From contig NZ_BSSM01000001.1 in the NCBI RefSeq assembly GCF_030269125.1, forward strand, positions 248,001 to 312,000: a stretch of DNA of 64,000 bases, in the 5' to 3' direction. The position numbers and the translations under genes are program-made. This document shows, piece by piece, positions 18,255-27,200 of the stretch. The notes under the pieces were generated by a model. The model made no database searches and was not told where the DNA came from. It was given only the letters and a program-made list of their open reading frames with translations. Every line of letters begins with the position of its first letter. Position 1 is the first letter of the stretch. Source of the stretch: Streptomyces hygroscopicus subsp. hygroscopicus (GTDB taxonomy: Bacteria; Actinomycetota; Actinomycetes; Streptomycetales; Streptomycetaceae).

Positions 18255-21200
18255 TCAGCGTTTGACGGCCGTGATCAGGGTGTGCTCCATCGGCAGCCCC
18301 CCGACGGCGTCGATCCGGTCGAATCCGGCCTTGCGCAGCATGCGTTCGTAGTCGGCGACCGGGTAGGCCATCCCCTCGCCCGTGGCGATCACGTTCAGGA
18401 ACAGGGACAGCGAGGTGGCGATGACCCCGCCCGCCTCGTCCGGGGCCGTGTTGCACGAATAGACCAGTACGCGGCCGCCGGGGCCGAGCGCGTCGTGGGC
18501 CTTGGCGAGCAGTGTCTCCACGCGCCGGGCGTCGAAGACGTCGAGCACGCTGCTGAACAGGATGGCGTCCATGCCGGGCGGGAACGGGTCGACGAACATG
18601 TCGCCCGGCTGGAAACGCACCCTGCCCTCCACGCCGGGTGGGAGTCCGCGCGCGGCCAGTTCCGTCACCGAGGGCAGGTCGAACACGGTGACCGTGATGC
18701 CCGGGTGGTGCCCGGCGATCGCGGCCGCCTTGGCACCGCTGCCCCCACCGACGTCGAGCAGGTGCCCGATGCCCTGGAGGTCCGCGGTGCGCAGCAGGCC
18801 GGGCATCTCCTGGTGGGCGAAAGCGGCGATCGACTGGTGCAGGATCGCCTCGGTCTCCGGGTCCGCGCCGAGCCGTTCGTAGACCGACCCGCCCTCGCCC
18901 GCGTGCACTTTCAGCCCGTCGTTGGTGCCCGACCGCAGCGCCTGGGTCGTATGGGCCATGCCGGCGTAGTCGGTGCGGTGGCGGGAGAGGAAGATGTTGC
19001 GCCAGCTTTCCGGGCCTCGCGGCGCGAGCAGCCGCTCCGCGATCGGCGCGTTCCGGTACCGCCCGTCGGTTCTGACGAGGAGGTCGATCGCGGACAGCGA
19101 GGCGAGCAGGACGCGCATCTTGTGCGGGGCGATGCCCGCCTGGTCCGCGAGTTCGTCGAGGGTGGCCCCGGGGTGCGCGGACAGGTGCCCGAACACGTCC
19201 AGCTCCAGGCCCGCGACGACGGCGTTGAACAGCGTGTGGCCGTGGGCGACGAGCAGGAACCGCTGGTATGCCTCGTCCTCGGAAGCGATCGCCATCGTGG
19301 TGTCCCTCTCCTGGCTCGGTTCGGACTGTTCGAGTTCGTCCAGCAGCGTCGCCACCTCCTCGTCGCTCATCGCGTCGACCTGGCGTTCGAGTTCGTCGGT
19401 GGTGTCCGCCTCGTCGATCAGCGCGGCCAGCGCTTCGACGGTCGGGGCGGCGAGGAAGGCGCCGAGGCCGATCGCGGCGCCGCGCTCGGTCACGACCCGG
19501 TGCAGCATCGTGACCGCGAGCAGGGAGTGTCCGCCGGCGCCGAAGAAGTCCTCGTGGACCGCGACCCGCTCGCGGTCCAGCAGTTCGGCCCAGAGCGCCG
19601 CCAGCCACCGCTGGGTCGGGGTGACCGGCTCGCCCCCGGCGTCCTCGGCGAGCCCGGTGTCCGCCAGGTCCCGCTCCGCCAGCGCGCGCCGGTCCACCTT
19701 GCCGCTGGCATTGTGCGGGAACTCCGGCACGGCGACGATCCGCGCCGGGACCATGTACGCGGGCAGCCAGGCGCGCACCGCGTCCTTCAGTTCGGACTCG
19801 CCGGCCGTCACGCCCTCCGCGAGCCGGACGAACGCCACGATCCGCAGGTCGCCGTCGCCGAACTCCCTGCCGAGGGCCACGGCCTCCCGCACCCGGTCGT
19901 CGCGCTCCAGCGCCGCCGCCGTCTCGTCCGGCTCGACCCGGTGTCCGCGGATCTTCAGCTGGTGGTCCCGGCGCCCGTGGCAGGTGAGCGAGCCGTCGGC
20001 GTGGCGGCGGAAGAGATCGCCGGTGCGGTACAGCCGCTCGCCGGTCACCGGATGCCGCACGAAACGCTCGGCGGTCAGCTCCGGCGCGCCGACGTAGCCG
20101 CGGGCGAGGCCGACGCCGCCGATGAACAGCTCCCCCAGCACACCGGGCGGCACCGGGCGCAGCTCGTCGTCCAGGACGTGCACGGTCGTCCCGGCGATCG
20201 GCGGACCGATCAGCGGCACCGCGCCGCCGTCCAGTCGCTGGGCCAGCGAGTAGACCGTCGTCTCCGCGGGACCGTACAGGTTCCAGACACGGCCGACGGC
20301 GGCGCGGAGTTCGTCGGCGAGTTCGGGGGGCAGTGCCTCTCCCCCGGAGAGCGCGGAACGCAGCCCGGACAGGTCGGCGCCGGCGTCGAGCAGCATCCGC
20401 CAGGTGGACGGCGTGCCGTGCTGCACCGTCACTCCCCGGAGGAGGGCCGCCAGCCGGTGCGGGTCCCGCGCGTCCGCACGCCGGCAGACGGTCACCGTCG
20501 CGCCGACGGCCGGCGGCAGGAACAGTTCGATGACCGAGCCGTCGAACGGGAGGCTGGCCAGGGCGAGGGTCACGTCGTCCGCGCCCATGACATCGAGACC
20601 GGCCATCGCGGCGAGGAAGTTCCCCAGACTGCGGTGCGTGACCGCGACGCCCTTCGGACGCCCCGTGGAGCCGGAGGTGTACATGATGTACGCGAGCCGG
20701 TCCGGGTCCTCGGACGCCCGGAACCGGGAGGGCGTACGGCGGGGCAGCTCGCGGACGTCCAGCGCCGGGGGCGCCTGATCGCCGAGGTCCGGCAGTTCGG
20801 CGCCCGCGGTCAGCATCAGCCGCGCGCCGCTGTCACCCAGCAGGTACGCCAGCCGCTCCGGCGGATACTCCAGTTCCAGCGGCAGGTACACGCCGCCGGC
20901 CTTCCAGACGCCGAGCACGGCCGGCAGCAACTCGATCGACCGGCCGGTGCCGACGGCCACCACGGGCTCGGTGCCGGTCACCCGCTCGCGGACCGCCGCC
21001 GCGATGGCGTCCGAGGCCGCTTCGAGCTCCGCGAAGCTGAGTACGGCGCCGTCGCAGCGCACCGCGGGCGCGTGCGGCCGCACCGCGACCTGCCGGGTGA
21101 ACAGCTCGCCGAACGTGACCGTGATCGCCGGCCGGGCCGGCACGGCGGCCGTCCGCAGCGCCGCGAGCCGCGCGGTCCGGGGCTCCAGCGTGTACCGCCC

Positions 21201-22661
21201 GACGGGCAGGTCGGGCTCCGCCGCGACGCCGGCCAACAGGGTGGCGTACTGGTCGAGCAACCGCTCGGCCGTCGGTCCGTCGTAGAGGTCGGTGTTGTAG
21301 TCGAGCCGTCCGCCGAGGCCGTCGCCGGACTGTTCCACGGTGAGTTCGAGGTCCAGCCGTGCGGTGTTGTTGCAGAACGCGACCGGGCACAGGGTCAGTT
21401 CGGGGGTGACCGGTACCTCCGCGTCTCCGAGCGGCAGGCTGCCCATGCTGAACAGCACCTGGTAGAGCGGGTTCCGGCTGGTGTCACGAGCGCCACCGAG
21501 CCGTTGGACGAGCGATCCGAACGGCAGGTCCTGGTCGTCGAGTCCGGCCAGGATGGCGCCCTGGACCCGGTCGACGAGCTCGCCGAACCGCGGCCCGCCG
21601 GTGGCGTCGATCCGCATCGGCAGGGTGTTGGCGAACGGGCCGATCAGCCCCTCGGTGCCCGGCAGCACCCGCCCGGACACCACCACCCCGAGGACCGCGT
21701 CGTCCAGGCCGCTGTACCGGGCGACGAGCACGTGCAGGGCCGCCAGCATGACCGGGAACAGCGTGACGCCGCGCTGCCTGGCCAGGTCGCGCAGTTCCGC
21801 GGCGACCGACGAGGGCAGCCGGAACGGAAGGCTGCGGCCGTTGAAGGTCTGCACCGGGGGGCGTTCGTGATCGGCGGGGACGAACGCGGCCGGGGCGCCG
21901 GCCAGCCGGGCCCGGCATGCCTCGATGCGGTCGTCGGCCTCGTCGAGGCGACGCCACTGCCAGGCGGCGAAGTCCGCGAACCGCACGGCCGGCGGCGGCA
22001 GTTCGGGGCGGCCGCCGGCCAGCCGGGCCCGATAGGCCGCGCCGAGTTCCTCGATGAGCACACCGACCGACCAGCCGTCGGCGGCGATGTGGTGCACGAT
22101 CCACAGCAGCAGGTGGTCGTGCGGCGCGAGCGGGATCAGCTCGCTGCGGACCACCGGACCGTTCTCCAGGTCGAACCGCAGGCGGGCGCGCTCCTCGGCG
22201 TAGGCGAACGCCGCCCGTTCCCGGTCGGCCTCCGTCGTGCCCCGCACCGGCACGACGGTCAGTTCGGGCGGCGGCCCGGGGACGGCCGTCGCGGTGCCGT
22301 CCACGAACCGGAAGCGGCAGGCGAGCACGTCGTGCCGATCGGTGACGTCCCGAAGGGCCCGCCGCAGCGCGGGCACCGACAGCGGACCGGTCAGCCGGAG
22401 CGCGAAGGGCACCACGTACGGGGCACCGTCACCGGACCACAGCCGGTCGAGGAACAGCTGATGGGCCTGGCCCGGACCGGCGGGCCGGGCCGCCGGCTCG
22501 GGCGGGTCCTGGCCCGGCCCGGCGGGCTCGGCCGCAGGCTCGGGGCCCCCGGTCGTGGGCTCGGGGCCCGTGGCGGCGGGGCCGTCGGCCCGCGCGCGTC
22601 CGAGGAACGCCGCGCGCTCGTCGGCCGTCATCCCGGCGAGCCGGTGGAGTGCGTTTCGCAT
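18255..22661 (-). CDS. NRPS3: C-A-PCP-O-methyltransferase
   Basis: 1468 aa elongation module. A Pro/Ala/Gly-rich N-terminal stretch (about 25-65) precedes a condensation domain with intact HHIAADG (near 189). The A domain (about 520-1000) has YTSGSTGRPKG (near 661) and FDGSVIE with the amino-binding Asp, so it loads an amino acid of unknown identity. PCP: GGHSLLA near 1044. From about residue 1123 the protein is a complete winged-helix/Rossmann O-methyltransferase of the acetylserotonin-OMT/TcmN type (LLDVGGGSG near 1299). An internal ATG at 19295 with AGGAGAG 10 nt upstream sits exactly at the start of this domain and could give a free methyltransferase. Start ATG 22661 is preceded by GAGAGGAG. 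Last gene of the NRPS4-exporter-NRPS3 operon. Confidence 0.9.
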   Translation of the reverse strand: MRNALHRLAGMTADERAAFLGRARADGPAATGPEPTTGGPEPAAEPAGPGQDPPEPAARPAGPGQAHQLFLDRLWSGDGAPYVVPFALRLTGPLSVPALRRALRDVTDRHDVLACRFRFVDGTATAVPGPPPELTVVPVRGTTEADRERAAFAYAEERARLRFDLENGPVVRSELIPLAPHDHLLLWIVHHIAADGWSVGVLIEELGAAYRARLAGGRPELPPPAVRFADFAAWQWRRLDEADDRIEACRARLAGAPAAFVPADHERPPVQTFNGRSLPFRLPSSVAAELRDLARQRGVTLFPVMLAALHVLVARYSGLDDAVLGVVVSGRVLPGTEGLIGPFANTLPMRIDATGGPRFGELVDRVQGAILAGLDDQDLPFGSLVQRLGGARDTSRNPLYQVLFSMGSLPLGDAEVPVTPELTLCPVAFCNNTARLDLELTVEQSGDGLGGRLDYNTDLYDGPTAERLLDQYATLLAGVAAEPDLPVGRYTLEPRTARLAALRTAAVPARPAITVTFGELFTRQVAVRPHAPAVRCDGAVLSFAELEAASDAIAAAVRERVTGTEPVVAVGTGRSIELLPAVLGVWKAGGVYLPLELEYPPERLAYLLGDSGARLMLTAGAELPDLGDQAPPALDVRELPRRTPSRFRASEDPDRLAYIMYTSGSTGRPKGVAVTHRSLGNFLAAMAGLDVMGADDVTLALASLPFDGSVIELFLPPAVGATVTVCRRADARDPHRLAALLRGVTVQHGTPSTWRMLLDAGADLSGLRSALSGGEALPPELADELRAAVGRVWNLYGPAETTVYSLAQRLDGGAVPLIGPPIAGTTVHVLDDELRPVPPGVLGELFIGGVGLARGYVGAPELTAERFVRHPVTGERLYRTGDLFRRHADGSLTCHGRRDHQLKIRGHRVEPDETAAALERDDRVREAVALGREFGDGDLRIVAFVRLAEGVTAGESELKDAVRAWLPAYMVPARIVAVPEFPHNASGKVDRRALAERDLADTGLAEDAGGEPVTPTQRWLAALWAELLDRERVAVHEDFFGAGGHSLLAVTMLHRVVTERGAAIGLGAFLAAPTVEALAALIDEADTTDELERQVDAMSDEEVATLLDELEQSEPSQERDTTMAIASEDEAYQRFLLVAHGHTLFNAVVAGLELDVFGHLSAHPGATLDELADQAGIAPHKMRVLLASLSAIDLLVRTDGRYRNAPIAERLLAPRGPESWRNIFLSRHRTDYAGMAHTTQALRSGTNDGLKVHAGEGGSVYERLGADPETEAILHQSIAAFAHQEMPGLLRTADLQGIGHLLDVGGGSGAKAAAIAGHHPGITVTVFDLPSVTELAARGLPPGVEGRVRFQPGDMFVDPFPPGMDAILFSSVLDVFDARRVETLLAKAHDALGPGGRVLVYSCNTAPDEAGGVIATSLSLFLNVIATGEGMAYPVADYERMLRKAGFDRIDAVGGLPMEHTLITAVKR

Positions 22662-22706
22662 GGCCTGACTCCTCTCGTCGGGTGCTGCGCGCGGCGCGCC
22701 GAGGAG

Positions 22707-24179
22707 CTAGGCGGTGGCCGGCAGCGCGTCGGTTCCGTCGGCTCCGTCGGCTCCGGCCACGGGCTTGATCGTGCGGTTGGTGATCGCGTAGCAGACGATC
22801 GCGCCCACCGCCAGCACCGCGCCTGCGATCACGAAGGAGAGTGACCGGCCCTGCTCGGCCGCCTTCGCGGCGCTCGTGCCCGAGCCGAGGAGCGCGTGCT
22901 CGTGGCTCAGTCCGATCGTCACGATCACCGACAGGCCCAAGGACTGGCTGATCTGCTGCAACGACGTCAGCACGCCCGAGCCCAGGCCCGCGTTCTGCGG
23001 AGAGACGCCGTCGAGCGCGGACAGCTGGAGCGCGGGGGCCGCGAGACCGGACCCGAACGCGGCGAGCGCCATCCCCGGCAGCAGCCCGGTGACGAAACCG
23101 CCGCCCCCGCCGAGCAGGCTGAAGAGGAAGATCCCGACCCCGATGACGAACAGCCCCGCCGACAGCAGCACCCGCGAGCCGACCACCGGCATCAGCTTGG
23201 TGGAGATCACCAGGCCGGGGATGAACAGCACGGTGTACGGCAGCCAGGCCAGGCCGCTCTCAAGCGGCGAGTAGTGCACGGTCTGCTGCATGTAGAGCAC
23301 CACGAGGAAGAACATCGCCGAGGTGGAGACCGCCATGAACACCTGCCCCGCGTACCCGGTCAACCGGGTGCGGCTGGTGAAGAACCGCAGCGGGATGAGC
23401 GGCGTCGCACTGCGCAGTTGCAGGAGCGCGAACACGGCGATGGCGAGGACGCCGCCGACCAGGGGACCGAGCACCGTGAGCCCGCTCCAGGGGTGGGTGA
23501 TGCCGCTGAGCAGGCCGTGCACCACCGCGACCATGCCGCCGGTCAGCAGCACGGCGCCGGGCCAGCTGGTCCGGCCCGCGCCGGTCTCCTTGCTCTCCGG
23601 CACCAGCCTGAGGGTCATCACCAGCGAGATCACGCACGGCGGGACACCGATGTAGAAGATCCAGTGCCAGCCGGCCAGGTCGGTGAGGACGCCGGACAGC
23701 AGCACGCCCGACGCGGCGCCGAGGCCGGCCAGCCCGCCCCAGATGCCCAGCGCCTTGGTCCGCTCGCGCTCGTCGGTGAACAGCAGCGCCACCATGGACA
23801 GGGCGGCGGGGGCCGCGAGCGCCTCACCGACGCCCTGCGCGAACCGGCTCCCGATGAGCATGGCCGACGAGGTGGACAGGGCGGCCGTGAGCGACGCCAC
23901 GGCCAGCAGCGCCGCACCCGCGGTGAACACGCGGCGGCGTCCGACGAGGTCGCCGAGCCGGCCGCCGAGCAGCAGCAGACCGCCCGCGGCGATCAGGTAG
24001 GCGTTGACCACCCAGGTCAGTTCGGACCGGCTCAGCCCCAGGTCGTGCTGGATCGAGGGCAGCGCGACGTTCACGTTCGTCGCGTCGAGAAAGATGATGA
24101 ACTGGACGAGGGCCAGTCCGATCAGCGCCTTCCAGCGAAGCGGGTTCGGTGCTGGTAAGGCCTCGGTGTCGCCAGCCAT
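22707..24179 (-). CDS. DHA2-family MFS drug exporter (EmrB/QacA type)
   Basis: 490 aa, 14 predicted membrane segments, proton-driven multidrug efflux of the DHA2 family. Visible motifs are LDATNVNVALPSI (motif D1), GGRLGDLVGRRRVF (motif A) and the antiporter motif C-like GIWGGLAGLGAASGVLLSG. It is the likely exporter and self-resistance pump for the NRPS product, placed between NRPS4 and NRPS3. ATG 24179 was chosen because AGGAG lies 5 nt upstream; an in-frame GTG at 24215 has no ribosome binding site and would leave only about 13 nt of leader after the candidate promoter. Confidence 0.92.
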   Translation of the reverse strand: MAGDTEALPAPNPLRWKALIGLALVQFIIFLDATNVNVALPSIQHDLGLSRSELTWVVNAYLIAAGGLLLLGGRLGDLVGRRRVFTAGAALLAVASLTAALSTSSAMLIGSRFAQGVGEALAAPAALSMVALLFTDERERTKALGIWGGLAGLGAASGVLLSGVLTDLAGWHWIFYIGVPPCVISLVMTLRLVPESKETGAGRTSWPGAVLLTGGMVAVVHGLLSGITHPWSGLTVLGPLVGGVLAIAVFALLQLRSATPLIPLRFFTSRTRLTGYAGQVFMAVSTSAMFFLVVLYMQQTVHYSPLESGLAWLPYTVLFIPGLVISTKLMPVVGSRVLLSAGLFVIGVGIFLFSLLGGGGGFVTGLLPGMALAAFGSGLAAPALQLSALDGVSPQNAGLGSGVLTSLQQISQSLGLSVIVTIGLSHEHALLGSGTSAAKAAEQGRSLSFVIAGAVLAVGAIVCYAITNRTIKPVAGADGADGTDALPATA

Positions 24180-24234
24180 CGGCACTCCTGGTTCGTCGCG
24201 CACGGTCAAGGTCACGGTCGGTGGGACGCGCGGT

Positions 24235-24266
24235 ACGGTACGAGCGAGCGGTTATCGGCCGGTTAC
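24235..24266 (-). promoter_or_regulatory. Direct-repeat activator site and -10 box, exporter
   Basis: On the minus strand GTAAC (24266-24262) and ATAAC (24255-24251) are 11 bp apart, followed after 10 bp by TACCGT (24240-24235). The first half-site contains the NRPS4 stop codon. It implies an internal promoter for exporter and NRPS3 in addition to read-through from NRPS4. Confidence 0.55.
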
Positions 24267-27200
24267 GCTGATCGAGATCGCAGACGGTCGGCCAGGCCCC
24301 GCAGCGTGCCCAACCGGTATACGTCGCCGACGGCCGGCCCCGCCAGACCCCGGGCGCGCAGCTCCGCGACGAACCTGCTGACGACCACCGAATTGCCGCC
24401 CGCGTCGAAGACGTTGTCGTCGCCGCGGATGCGCAGCCCCGTGAGCTGCTCCCAGATCTCGGTCAGTTGGTCCTCGGTCGGTACCGGGAGGAGGGGTGCG
24501 GCGGGGGCCGCGGATCGCGCCGGGACGGCGGAAGTCGCCGGGGCAGCGGGAGCCGCCGGGACGGCGGAAGCCGCGGGGATGCCGGAAGCCGCGGGGATGC
24601 CGGAAGCCGCGGGGACACCGGAAGCCGCGGGGACACCGGACCCCGCCGCAACGCCTGACGCGGGGTCAGGACCGGGCCGCGGCAGCCGTGCCCGGTCGAG
24701 CTTGCCGTTCGCCGTCAGCGGCAAGGCGTCGAGCGCGGTGATCGTGGCCGGAACCATGTACTCGGGCAGCAGCGCTCGTACCCGGTGCCGGATCGTCGGC
24801 GGGTCCACTCCCGCGGGCGTCACATAGGCGTCGAGTCGGGCGGCGTCCGGTGTACCGCCGACCACCACCGCCGCGGCGGTGACGCCGTCCGCGGCGAGCA
24901 GCGCGGCCCGCACCTCGCCGAGTTCGATCCGGTAGCCGCGGAGCTTGACCTGATCGTCCAGCCGGCCCAGGTGCTCGACCGTCCCGTCGGGGAGCATCCG
25001 GCCGCGGTCCCCGCTGCGGTACACCCGCGTGCCGTCCTCGTCCACGCCGAAGCGTTCGGCGGTCAGGTCGTCCAGGCCGAGATAGCCGAGCGCCACCCCC
25101 ACCCCGCCCACGTGGATCTCCCCCGGCACCCCGGGCGGAAGGAGCCGGCCGGCCCGGTCCCGGATGGACAGCGACTCCCCGGGCAGCGGCACGCCCACCG
25201 AACGCGACGCCGTCTCGGCCATCCGCGGCGTCACCGTGGTCCAGGTGCTGTGCACCGTGGTCTCGGTGATGCCGTAGAGGTTGACGAGGCGGCACAGGTG
25301 CGGCGGATGACGCCGGAACCAGGGCAGGAGCGCCCGGGTGTCGAGCGGTTCCCCGCCGAACGTGACCAGGCGCACCGCCAGTACGGACGACGCGTCGCGG
25401 TCGGCTTCGGCCAGCATGCCGAAGGCGGTGGGCGTCTGGTTCAGGATCGTCACCCGCTCCTCGGCGAGCAGCCGGTGCAGCTCCTCCGGGACGCGGGTCA
25501 CCCGCCGCGGCACCACGACGAGCCGGCCCCCCGTGGTCAGCGCGCCCCAGATCTCCCACACGGACATGTCGAACGCGACCGAGTGGAAGAACGCCCAGAC
25601 GTCACGGTCGGCGAACGCGAACTCGGTGCCGGTGCCCGCGATCAGCGCGGTGACGCTGCGGTGGGCGACCACGACCGGCTTCGGCGTTCCGGTCGAACCC
25701 GAGGTGCAGATGACGTACGCCGCGTCGCCCGCGTCACCGGTGCGGGCCGGCGGTGTCGGCGGCTGCCGTTCGGCGAGGCCGGCGAGCGAGGCGGGCGACA
25801 CGCTCCGCCAGGTGCCGGCCGGGAAGTCCGCCGACGCCGTCACCACGAGCCGGGGGGTGCCGGCGCGGGCCGTCCGCGCCAGCCGCTGCGGCGGGTTGTC
25901 CGGCTCCATGGGCAGGTACGCCGCTCCCGCGCGCAGCACCCCGAGCAGCACCACCACCAGCTCCCAGCCCCGGGCCATGCAGACGCCGACGCGGTCGCCG
26001 TGCTCGACGCCGAGTTCCCGCAGCGCTCGGGCGACCCGGTTCGCGGCCTGGTCCAGGCTGCCGTAACTGAGCCTGCTGTTGCGGTCGGTGATCGCCGTGG
26101 CGTCCGGCCGCTCGGCGGCGCGGGCGGCGACGAGGTCGTCGATCCTCCTGCGTTCGGCGGGCGGTTCGCCCCCGTCGCCCAGTCGCCTGACCCGTGATCT
26201 GCCGGCGGCGTCCAGCAGTTCGAGGCCGGCCAGATCACCCTTCCCCGCGGCCAGTTGTCCGGCGACGTGGACGACGGCGCTCCCGAACCGGTCACCGGCC
26301 TGCCGGCCGATCGGTCCGCCGCCGACGGCCGTGGTGAGGCCGGTGCCCACGGCCAGGGTGAGCGGGAACTCGGTGTCCCCCGCCTCGTGGAACCGGACCT
26401 CCACGGCCGGGGCGCCGTCGCCCAGCATGCTCGCGAGGACGGGACCGAATCGTGGCCACGTCCCTTCGAGCGCCTCCTCCGCGACGGCGAGCAGCGCGGC
26501 GACCGGGGTCTCCGGGTCGGTCGGGAAGGCGACCAGGGCCGGGCGCCGTGCCGCCGCGCTCTCGCGCAGGGCCAGTACGGTGACCGGCAGGCCGTGGTAC
26601 CTGCCGAGGACGACCGCGGCCGCCGCGAGCACGCGGTGCCGGGGCACCGGCCCCAGGTCGTGCGTGCTTCGGGATGCCGGTTCGGCGGGCTCCGGGAGCC
26701 CCCAGTCGGGCGCCGGGTACTGCGCGGCGAGCAGCGTGCCGACGCGGTCCTCGGCGCCGTCGGCCAGCCACTCGATCAGCTCCAGGACCGGACCGGAGTC
26801 GTCCGCCAGGTACATGTGGCCACCGGCGACCTCGGCGTACCGCAGCGGACGGGTCGTCGCTTCCTGCCAGCGGGCCGAGTCGGCGGCGCTCACCAGGGCG
26901 TCGGCCGCTCCGCGCAGCACGGTGACCGGCACGTCGAGAGGGGTCACCGAGGTCCGCCGGTAGTTCTCGTACATCTCCTGGTCGGCCCGGAGCACCGGCA
27001 GCAGCAGTGCGGCCATCTCGGGGTCGGCCAGCGCGGGATGAGCGTAACCGGCCAGTTCCTCCAGCCGCGCCAGGAACTCCCGGTCCGGCAGCCCGGTGGT
27101 GCGGCGGTGCCGGGGCACGGTGGGGCCGGGCGTGCCACTGATGATCAGATGCCGGAGCCGCACGCCGTGTTCGAGGAGCAGTCCGGCCAGCTCGAAGGCG

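Noticed and set aside
24180-24215. Upstream GTG start (24215) for the DHA2 exporter
   Set aside because: No ribosome binding site, and the added 12 residues precede a typical cytosolic N terminus; ATG 24179 has AGGAG at good spacing.
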